Below are positions 37,411-48,100 of a DNA stretch of 64,000 nt, one piece after another. Below the pieces are notes generated by a model. That model had not been told where the DNA came from and did no database searches. It saw nothing but the letters and a program-made list of their open reading frames with translations. The position numbers and the translations under genes were made by a program. The first letter of the stretch is position 1. Every line of letters begins with the position of its first letter. This stretch comes from Zonotrichia leucophrys gambelii (Eukaryota > Chordata > Aves > Passeriformes > Passerellidae), in assembly GCF_028769735.1 (NCBI RefSeq), contig NC_088200.1, positions 75,245,421 to 75,309,420 on the forward strand. The letters run 5' to 3'.

Positions 37411-40179
37411 CAAAATTTTGGAAGAAGTGGTCACAAAAATTTCACAAAAAAATGACCAACCCAAATATATCACTGTTTGGTAATCCATGGCCATTAATCA
37501 GCCACAGCCAAAGCCTTCAGGCTGCACTCTAATACAAGTCTCTGTCTGGAGGGCTGGAGGAGCAGCAAGGACAGACTCGGTGACCCCTTCTCCTGTGCTC
37601 CATCTGAGCACAGCTCCTTCCTGTAACAATCACGACCTCCCGGCAAGGGGGATGCAACAACATGAACTGGAAGTTATTTCAATTAAGAGCCTTACACGAT
37701 TAACAGCTTTTGGTGATTCACTGAGAGACATCAAAGTGCAGATCCTGTCCCTAAAGCACGTATCTGTGGGCAGTCAATACTCAGATAGACCGCATAAACA
37801 AGAAATATTGAAGGGTTACAAGAAAACCGGGCATCAGAGGATGTGTAATGCCGGTTTGTGTCCTCTGTAGGTATTTATTATACAACCTCACCACTTATCA
37901 CAGATATCAATAACAACAGGAGCTTATAAATAACAAAAACCTTCCTCACTGGAAAAAAAATACAGACGACAGGCAAGTAATTATTTCATCTACCTCTGTC
38001 TTTTACTTAAAAAGGTCTAAGGAATATTCACTGTGTTGCACTCTTGAGAGACACACAAACAAATTTTGATTTAAGCATAAGGGCATTATTAGATGTCAAC
38101 ACTATCTATTTTTAGATTATAATGCTAATTAGAAGGGTGCATTGATGCTGTACAGTGTTGGCCCATTAAAGTCTCCAGAAACAGGAAGAACTCAATGAAA
38201 AGAACTGTAGAACTAAAACCACACGCCAATATTTACATCTATTTAATACAGATTAACCCACTTCTACAGAGAGCCCACAAAACTATCATACCTCAGTCTA
38301 ACCCAGCAATGTTGCTTTGTTTAGTTAAATCTATTTTGAAAATAAAATGGTTATTTGAGTTGGTAAAATATTTTGAATAACTAACCTAACCTTGAAAAAC
38401 CAGCAAATGCATTATTACTAATTTCATTACTCTTTCCTCAAACTTTTCATATGTCTTCATCTTTCTACAATAGGTATACAAGCAAAAAAACCCTAAAACC
38501 CACAACAAAACCAAAACACCCAAAACAGGGTAGACCAGCAGTATCTCCTTGTCCCTTGTGCACCTCTCTGTCCCAACTCCATCTATCTGCATCACCAAAG
38601 AACTGTAAAAGCCTTACAAGTTTTATTCTCTGCTGCTTGGATTTGCCTGCAGCCTGTCCCAGTGCTAACATTATTGGATTAGAAGCTATGAAAAAGCTCT
38701 GGTGACACATTTATATTAAATGGCTGCTTGCTTCTCTGAGTGAAGGGTCTGGAAGAACCACATGCTTCAGCAAACTGCATTTTTTCCTGAGCATATTCTT
38801 TAAAGTCTTATACTTGTAACAAAAGAATTACACTATTTTCTAACTATAAGAAACCAGGAACACCACCACTGTGTATGTTTTTTAGGCAGACACAAACCCT
38901 TGTTTTCTAAATTGGTTTTTTAGAGCTCTGAATACAGTCACTAGACACTCTCTAAACTGGTTCACACATTAGTATTTTTTTAAATAAATGTTATACTTAT
39001 AACTTTACCTGAGGCAATAATAGTGCAAGGAGACACATAACTTTAAAATGGAGCTGGTGAGAGCCTAAAGATTTTTTAAGACATGTTTTAAATTATATTT
39101 AAATCACTGTCTGGTAAAGACTCAATGGTTTCAGATAAAGATAGATTAAATATTTATGCAGGAGGAGACTTGAAGTTAAAACAGCTGTCTGTCTCAAAAT
39201 AGGAAAATAATAATCTAAGCACAAAAGGGACTACCAAAAAGTGCAAGCTGGACATGTCACTTCTGCAGATAAGCCTCTAAGCAGGCTCATCCCAGATCCC
39301 CAACAAACGGCCTGACACACTCCCAGCACAGCAGCGCACAGAGCCAAGAACCAGAGGCAACAGCTCCACCGCACTAACACTGTTAACTATTAACCGCGCA
39401 ATGCAAACCCTGTAAACTTAGACCTATCTAAAAAAAATACTTTAAAATTTAAAAAAAACCCACACCATTTATTTAAACCTCTCGTTGAAACATCTTTGTT
39501 AAATATACTGATTTACAAAATCTGTACAATTGTATACACCATCTAACATATGTATGCATTTTGGGATATTCCATTTTGACAAACTGTTACAACATAAAAA
39601 TTCTTATTAAATACCAAAATAAAAACCTTTTAATCCCTTACCGTTTCTAACTCTTAATTCTAAGACCAAGGAAAAGGCATCAAGGGCACTGAAGGAATTA
39701 ATTTCCAGCTTTTCACCCCTCCCTGACACCATATACCCACACATAGGCCTGAAGCCCTAAAGACAAAAAGTTTAAGGGAACAGCTGCCCACAGATCAACA
39801 ATCAACCTGATGGAGAAGTTCAGTACAACTGAACAAACACTGCGTGAAAACTTTAAATAAAAACAAAAATTATTCTTGCTGAGCAGAACAACCTATTGTC
39901 CAAACCAAAAGCTGAGGTGGCTGCTGCCACAGCAAATTTAGGAGCTGAATCAGGGGGTGAACAAAAAGCTGCAGAAGTTTTCAGACATAAAAGGACAAGC
40001 TTACAGGACACACCACAGCAAATTGTCTTGTTTGAAGAATGCCATCCTGTTAGTTAAGCACAGACTCTTCAGAAGCACAGAACTGCAGCAGCAGTGTGGA
40101 CATGGCCACCCTCAGCTCCATTCCACATCACCTTCCGCTTAGGAGGATTTTTGTTCATACATCCACCCATAAAACCCTG

Positions 40180-40440
40180 AACTGAGAACAGCATTTCTCG
40201 ACAACCCAGAATCCCTGAATTATAGGGCTGGAATGTCCCTCTGGAGCTCCCAGCCCAGCCCTGGCCAGGCAGGGTGCCCTGGTGCATCCCACAGGAAGGT
40301 GCCCAGCTGGGGCTGGGATGGCTCCACACAGGGACGCTCCAGGCCCTCCCTGGGCAGCTGTTGCAGGGCTCTGCTGTCCCTCCATGCACACAAGTTCTCC
40401 CTCCTGCTGCCCTGCCCCTCGCTGCCCGCCCTTTGATGGC
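40180..40440 (-). mobile_element. CR1 LINE fragment (ZFYVE16 5' intron)
   Basis: Read on the minus strand the block follows CR1 order. On the plus strand it shows ATAGGGCTGGAATGTCCCTC, CCAGCCCTGGCCAGGCAGGG and CCTCCCTGGGCAGCTGTTGC. The several-hundred-codon open frames at 40.07-40.89 kb are by-products of this GC-rich block and the adjoining sequence. Confidence 0.6.
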
Positions 40441-41269
40441 CGCTGCTGCTGCTGCTGGCACTGGCAGCACCGAGCAGAGCCCGGCCCGTGCTCTGGCAGC
40501 CCCTGCAGATGTTGGGGGGCGTCGATGGCATCCCTGGCAGCGTTCCCTTCTGCAGCCTGCCCAGCCCAGCTCCCGCAGCCTCTGCCCAGCACAAAAATCC
40601 TCTCTGGGGCCTCCCCTGGACCCTCCAGTAGAATTTTCTTTATTCTGCTGTGAAGCCCAGACGTGGGCACAGCACACTGGAGGCAGAACAGACCAGCTCT
40701 GGTTCCCGGCACCAGCAGTACCAGCAGCCAGCCCCGCCGGGAGAAACGGGCCGGGAAGACCCAACCCACCCGCACCTGCCAGCCGGGACAGAAAATGGCT
40801 CTGGAGAACGGGACCAGGCCCGGCAGAGCTCTCGGTGCTCGGCGGAAACCACGGCTCGCTCACCAGCCGCTCCTCTGCTTTGCATTATTAACCAGCCGAG
40901 GTTCGCATCACACCTCGCCGGCCACAGAGCACCGGCAGCTCGGGCTCTGCCAGCCGGCTGGGGCCTCGGCCGTGCTCCCCCACAAGGTGTCAGGGACCAT
41001 TCGCTGCTCGTATTGACACACAGACTCAAAATGATTTACACTCCCTTAAGTGTAGGGTGTACGATTGTCTGTTCCACTCTATATACCACATATGTATCCT
41101 ATAAAACCTATAAAATAATCTCGTCTATTTTACTTCATATACCATATATATTCTCCATATACCCTACATAGTACTCTTTGTACATATACTATACTCGATA
41201 TACCGTATATAAGAACCGCAGTAAGCAATAACATGACTAACACCCACAAACCTCCGGGGGCAAAACAAC

Positions 41270-41530
41270 CCACCCAGGTAACCTCAGTCAGAGGTCAGAC
41301 TCCCACAGCCGCGTCGCCCCGACCTCACCCGGCCGGTTCGGGGCCGTCTCCCCTCACGGCCCGCCCCGGCCCCGCCGGCGGCTCCGGGCGACGGCCTCGA
41401 CCCTCCGCTGCGGGCAGCGCGCCTGCGCGGCCACACCCTCGCCTGACGTCACCGCCACCGCGCCCATCCCCACCCGGCGCGTGAGCTTCCCGCCGCGGCC
41501 GGCGCGGGGCGCAGCCCGGGGCAGGGTCAC
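41270..41530 (-). promoter_or_regulatory. CpG-island promoter of ZFYVE16
   Basis: A GC- and CpG-dense island carries a full palindromic CRE, TGACGTCA, at 41444-41451, and a GCGCCTGCGC sequence at about 41420 that resembles an NRF1 site. On the minus strand CCGGCCGG|GTGAGG at 41329/41328 would make a good donor for a non-coding first exon of roughly 41329-41430. No other gene in the window could use a leftward promoter here. Confidence 0.6.
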
Positions 41531-41628
41531 ACGTGTGACGGACAGCATGAGAGGGCATGGCATACTGAAACAGGCGGGGTTGTGGTTGTGATTGACAGCG
41601 CAGGAGGCCGGAGTCGCCGATGGGACTG

Positions 41629-41683
41629 ACCTGGGGCGGGGCCTGTGGGAGGGGCGGGGCCTGTGGGAGGGGCGGAGCCTCCC
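41629..41683. repeat. Tandem GC-box repeat
   Basis: Two and a half copies of a 19-base unit, GGGGCGGGGCCTGTGGGA, place three Sp1-type GC boxes next to the ZFYVE16 CpG island. Confidence 0.8.
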
Positions 41684-41778
41684 GTGCAGGTCACACACCC
41701 CCTTTGATCCCTGCCCCCCGGCAGGGGGCGCCCTTCCCATCTGGGTCTCGTGTTGTCACACCCTCAGACCCCGCGGCG

Positions 41779-41940
41779 CCGTCACTGCCGCTCCATCAGC
41801 CACCCTCAGGCCCTGTCTGTGCCCATTCCGGTGACATCAGACCCTCACAGTGATGTCACTGCTACTCCATCAAGCTCTATCTGTGCCCGTCCCGGTGACA
41901 TCACTCCCCCAGTGATATCACTGTACTCCATCCCTGGACA
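41779..41940. repeat. 64-74-bp tandem repeat with GTGACATCA motifs
   Basis: Two good copies and one partial copy share TGTGCCC..CCGGTGACATCA and TCACTG..CTCCATC. GTGACATCA at 41831 recurs 64 bases later, and TCACTGCYRCTCCATCA recurs after about 74. It lies between the ZFYVE16 promoter and the CCDC125 stop codon. Confidence 0.7.
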
Positions 41941-42102
41941 CTGGGCTCAGGGGAGACCCAGGGCCCAGCACACCCTGCCCCATGGAGCCGTTGAAGCCAC
42001 CCCTCTCCCCCTAGGGCCCGTCACGCTGTGCCATCAGCCCCACATGACGCCATCACACACAGCTCCTGGTGTTTCCACGACAATCTTTTTCACAAAGCCA
42101 CA

Positions 42103-45100
42103 CTATGGCGGGAGTGCCCGCAGCCCCTCAGCCATGCCTGAGGGCCAGGAGCTCGGCCTCGGCAGTGCGGCGGCTGCTCCCGTGAGGGGCACATGGGCAT
42201 GGCTTGGGGCAGAGGCAGCTGAGGGACGCTGGGCTCTGAGTCTTCCGAGCTTTTCTGGGCTCTGACACCTTCCTGGGCTCCGGCACTGTCCCGCTGTGTG
42301 CCCCCCGGCCTGCTCCGGCCCGGCCTCCGCTGCCCGGGCCAGCATGTAGCTGACCTTGCGCTGGTGCGCCAGGGCCTCCTCCTTGTCGTTCACCTGCAGA
42401 GAGGAAGGAGAGCAGGATAGGCTCAGCTCGGGGTACTGTGAACCCAGCTAGCACACACACTCCCAGAGGTGAACTAGGTGATAGTAAAAGACTTTAAAAT
42501 CACAGAAAATTCAGGGAGCTGGAAAGAAAACTAGGCTTAGTAGGCCCTGTGGGAAACCACAAAATCAGAGAGTCTTGGGAAAGCTGCAAAAGGCAGGCCT
42601 CAGAGACAGCAGAACTGTGATTGGAGCCAAGCAGCAGCCAGGAGATTGGGCAGCAGAAAAATTATTTAAACTGTAGAAAAGCAAGGACAAGCAGAACAAT
42701 GGTCTGTGTATTAACGCTTGGCTAGAATAACACCCTAAGCTACAGAAAAGTTTATCTAGCAAGATATTAGGAAGGTTGAAGCTCAATAATGGAGCTCTGT
42801 GCATTGTGTTTGAAGGCTCACAAGCAGGGATTGCATTTGAAATAAGCAAGCATTGTTTAACCAAAGGTACCTGTGCTTAGAGTGGTTGGACAGAACTACT
42901 GTCAATATAGAATATACACTGTACAGATATAAATACTGTCAGTGTGCTTTTGCTTTGTGTGATTGGTCACAAAGCTCATAAAGTGAGTTGTGACATTGAG
43001 TTCTGTGTCTGCTGCCTGGGATGTGAGCTGCTGCCATCTTCCCATTGCCATAGCCATGGACTGAGAGTGATGCTGGAAAATCAAACAGCTCAAGGTAGTT
43101 CCACAGCAGCCTCATCCTGTCTGGGATTTGTACAGAGACTCCCGGGCAGCGATAAATGTTAAAGGTAGGCCTTGGGAAGTGTTAGGTCTTGTGTCTGCTA
43201 GATCTTGGGAAACTGCACCTGTGTAGTCAGTATATGATGAATGGTATAATTGTTGATGTGATTAGATATAATTATTGTTTGAAGAATCATGAGAAACTAT
43301 GTTAGAGGTTTGAGGGGATCATGATCAATCCATGCTTGGGTGAAATCAATGTATACAATAGAACAATGTAAGTTTAATAATTAATATGTAAATTATATAA
43401 TGATAAAATATAAAAACATATTTGGTCCGAAACCATGTGAGGTCAGATTTGGGTCTGTACCCCTGACACCCAGAGCTCTTTAATAAAAGCACCTGCACAT
43501 AATAATTCTGTGATTGTGTGTTTCTGAACACTGACACAGGTACTGACCAGATCAATCAACATCCTCAGGATCTCGTGGGCACTGTCCAGCTCCTCCACCC
43601 TCCTGCAGTCCCCTTCTGACGAGAGCAGGCTGGACAGCTTCCGCCCCAGGCTGGTCTTGCTGCCCTCCAACTTGACGTGCTCTGTGGAAAACACAGGTGT
43701 GTCAGCTGCAGAACTGCTCAGGTAGGGAAAAACAACTCTGGGGTAAAGCACTTGTAAACCTGGAAGCCATAGAAAATAATGTAATAATTAAAAATAATTT
43801 AATTTAACGATCCTATAAAAAAGGGCAATACAAGCTGCAGCTTCCTCCACTGCATGGGACATGGCAGGTTCCCACTGCTCCTGCTGTCCCACAAAGGCTA
43901 CACAGACCTTAAACGTGGGCACTTTGAGAATTCTTTCTGCTCTTTGGAAAATACACTTTTGATGCTCTAGTAAAAGAATAATTCATGGTAGTTTGTTGTT
44001 AAACCATAAGTAGCCTAAATAATAGATTCTCTGACACAGGCCACAAACTTACATTAAGTTTGTGATAATTCCAGAAATAGTAAAATACCTTAAAATTAAG
44101 GAACAGATGTGCCAGCTAACAGAGCCTGAAAGCAATGGTATCAGTGTAGGGGAAACAGCTACTCAAGGTTATGCTGCTGTAGTGCTGCACCCCAGGAAAG
44201 CCCAAGGGATCTGGGAGACACACCACACTTCCAAGCCTGGCACCTCCTGGCCAACAGTCAAAACAAACATTGTGCTGTTCCTAAAGTCTGCAGTGGTTCT
44301 GACCGTGATGTAAGCACTTAAATACTTCTCTTATTCTTTCAAAAAAAAAAAAAAAAAGGATAAAAAGATTATTGGAATTATTCCTACTTTACAGATTGGA
44401 ATTCTTCCTCTTTTACACAGGGCTTTGTAACTCTGCATTAGTGTAAGAACACTGATATTGATACAGATGCATAATAAAAGGCCAAAAATGTTTAAGGAAA
44501 AAAAAAATCTGTGTAGAACTCTAGTGAATAATGGAGTGTCCTGGGTTAGAAGAGACCTTGAAGCTCATCTTGTTCCACACCTTCCACTAGACCAGGTTGC
44601 TCAATACCCCATTTGGAGCTAAAAAAAGCTCCAAATATACTTTTCTGGGTTTTTTTGCATTTCTCCCCCTTCCCCAACTCTTCCATGGAGCTAACTCGAA
44701 ACAAAACCCCAACACCAGAGCAGTTGCTGGCAGCACACAAACCAGCCAGAGGTCACTTTCCTCGGGGCAGTGCCCAAGCCCTGCCCTTCCCACACACAGA
44801 CAGACACACAGACACACTGCCCAGCTACCAGCACCCCGCAGGCGTCTCCAGCCTGCAAATCTGCTCTCCTTCTTCACACTGATCACTTCTGCCAGCCTCA
44901 GGGCCTGCTCCTGCCTCTGCATCAGCTGCTGCTCAAACGCAATCCTGAAGGCATCTGCCGTGATGTACGCTTCATCCTTACTCTTCTTCAGGCTTTCCAT
45001 CTGGTTTTAGTTCAGGGGAAATTTAAAGCATGTTAGATAATTTGGAAGCAAAAGCAGGTTTAAAATTAAGGCACAGACAGCTTGCAAGTAAATATAATCA

Positions 45101-48100
45101 AGGAAGTAGCAAGGAACCAAAGGGTTTTCCTGACACGTAAAGAAATGTATTTTGAAATGTGTATTAAAGTCCTTGTTCTTCATTGTCTGCAAATATTCAC
45201 ATCCCCAGCCACCTACACAATCATCTCTGTGTATTTATTTATCTCTGCACTTGTACAAGAGCTCAAGGAAGAAAATAATAACCCATCACATCCAGGCCAA
45301 GAGAAAAAGGAGCAGGAGATTGGAACCTATATCAGGGATCTTAAGGGACAGGCCAGAACCTATTTGCAAAACCAGTTAGCCAACTGGAAGTTCTGCAGCA
45401 GGACCACAAGGATGGCTACCGCATTTCCAGAGTCAAATACAAAATAGAAGAAAAATTTTAAATCCACACGATTTCAATAAATAGAAAAAAAAGTTAGGAG
45501 CCTGGAATTCACGTAATTGATTTAAGTGTGAGGTAAACAGGTTTTTTCCAGCAAGATCAGCTTGCTGCCCTAGCTGAGTGAGCGGGCTGTGGGAGCTGAT
45601 GCCAACATGGGAGGAGTGAAATGCACTGCCAGGAAGGAAGGGAAAGGTTCAGTGCCAGTCCACATGCACAGTGTGTACATTCATGGAGGGCACACACTTA
45701 GGGTGTGTTCCCTTTTTTCAAATTAAAAAAATACGGGGAGAAAGAAAAAGAATAAAAAAAAATTTTTTTCTTAATTAGTAAAGCTGAGTAGATACAATTA
45801 AAATTTTTTCCCACCAGGAAAAATTATGGCATTACAAGCATCACAAACAAACTTTACAGTATTTTGAGATCCATTGTGGTTGTGAGAGTTTGTGTCAACA
45901 GCGCCTGGGTGTCTCTGGCTTTGTTTGGACTGGTGCAGGAGCACCCCCCTGCTCGTCCCCACCCTGCCAGGCCTCCTCACCTCCTGCTTGAGATGGAGGA
46001 GCTGCTTCCGAGTGAGAGCTGCCACTCTGGCACAGGGGCAGGGCTGCCCCTCGGCCGGGCTGCAGGCGCAGGCTCCCAGCACTGCCAGCTGCAACACAGA
46101 GCAAGCCAGAGGTCACAGAGCTGCCACAACCGCCCATCGCTGCTTCTTAAAATGCTACAAGCTTGATAGTAATAAAATGGTTAGAAAAATAGCGATATAA
46201 TTAGAGGAATAATAATTTTGGACAGTTTGGATTAGGACAATATGAGATAACAGAAACAAAGAGTTACGTATGGTCTGGGTGCCTCTTTCTGGGCTAAATA
46301 AGCCTAAAAAAAGACCCATGTGAACAGAGGATTAACCCTTAAAAGCAACGGCCTGTTGCATATTCATACACCTCATCCATGATGCATAAATTCCATTCAA
46401 ACACAGGATTCTGTCTGGGCACTGTCAGCTTCTTCCTCTGAATCCTGATTAAGGATGGCTGAGCAAGGCGGGAAGAAGTTCATTTCTCCTGATAATGGGG
46501 CAATAAATTCTGTTTCTCTGAAAGATTCAGGTGTCCTGTGGCTGCTATCTGGTGTGAGTCCTTTCTTTACAAAAAGTATCCTACATAGCATAGTTTCCAT
46601 TTTAACATCATGTTACAACCTAAAACTCACACAATATGAAAAACGCATATTTTATGATTGGCTTTTCGCAAATATTCAAATTAATATTATATGTGTTGTG
46701 TTAGAAAGTGATGCTGTCTTAATTTTCTGAAATAGTGCATTAAATATAGTTTTAGGTTGTAACATGATGTTAAAATAGAAACTATGCTATGTAGGATATT
46801 TTTTTAGAGAAAGGACTCGCAGTGAGGTAGCAGCCACAGGACACCCGAATCTTTCAGAGAAACAGAATTTATTGCTCCATTATCAGGGAAAACGAACTTC
46901 CGCCTTGCTCAGCCCTGGAGACACCGTCAGGATTCAGAGGAAGAAGCTGACAGTGCCCAGACAGAATCCTGTGTTTGAATGGAATTTATGCATCATGGAT
47001 GAGGTGTATGGATATGCAACAGGCTGTTGTTTTAAGGGTTAATCCTCTGTTCACGTGGGTCCTTTTTTGGGCTTATTTTGCCCAGAAAGAGGTAGCCAGG
47101 CATCCGTAAATCTTTGTTTCTATTGTCTCATATTGTCCTAATCCTAACTGTCCAAATTATTATTACTCTAATTATATTGCTGTTTTTATAACCATTATAT
47201 TGCTATTTCTCAAACCATTTTATTACTATTAAAATTTTAAAAATTTAAAAAACAAGTGATTGGCATTTTTCACACACAAACATCTCTCTGAAGCAGCTCT
47301 TTGGAAAAACACACAGGCAATACTTACTTCAAGACCTGTGAAATCAGTGATGTCACTTTTGTTCAACATGTTCTCCTGAAAAACTTTCTGTTGTTTCACA
47401 TCTAGCATTGCAAGAAATTCCAAGCACTGCTGGTTCAGGACTACAAAATGAAACAAAGAAAGAGATTACAAATATCCCCTGCTCCAACTTCTTAATTTCT
47501 GAGTTCAACTACACCCGAATGAAGCAGCTTTACAGCTCAAGCATCAGTTTGGGAACAAGATGAGAGCGTAGAAGGAGAAACTCATCTCCCAGTTGTTTGT
47601 GCTTGTGTGTTCTCCCAGAAGTGATGGCCCACTTACAGAGAGAGCATTTCCTGTATTGCTCTGCCTCAGGACTGAGTGCCCATCTCCTCGTACACTCAAA
47701 AGTCAGGCAGCCTCCCATTCAGAACAGCACAAAACTGGGCAAGGGATGATTTAACTCAGCTATTTCAAAGCTTTTTGGAAGGCAAAAATGACGGAAAGGG
47801 AGTTGGGTCTTCTAATTCGGTGGCTGCCCTGGCTGCTTTCCAGTTTAATTTCCAGGCTTCTGCATACCCACTAAGATCAGCTGCCACAACAAGACACTGA
47901 TCCCCACAGGAATCTTCCATCAGACCTAAAACCTGATTTATTCCTAAAAAACAGTGTATCCAGAGGAATAGCTGCTGCTGGCTTACTTGCATTTTCAGCC
48001 TTAAGTGTTTTAATTTCTTCTGTCCTCACTTTCAATGCTTCCTTAAGAGCCGCATTTTCACAGTATATCCTGTAGAAGTCAGAAAATGGCTTCATTATAA

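Larger units (their letters stand above)
36059..41328 (-). other. ZFYVE16 5' untranslated region intron(s)
   Basis: Between the first coding exon (acceptor at about 36060) and the CpG island at 41.3-41.5 kb I find no coding sequence. It holds the diverged LTR-like repeat above, a CR1 fragment near 40.2 kb and a TATACC-rich tract at 41070-41215. Further non-coding exons could be hidden here and cannot be located without transcript data. Confidence 0.5.

Noticed and set aside
40069..40891. Frames of up to 264 codons on both strands near 40.5 kb
   Set aside because: They cover a CR1 LINE fragment and adjoining GC-rich DNA in the ZFYVE16 5' intron, with no reverse transcriptase or endonuclease motifs and no known protein.
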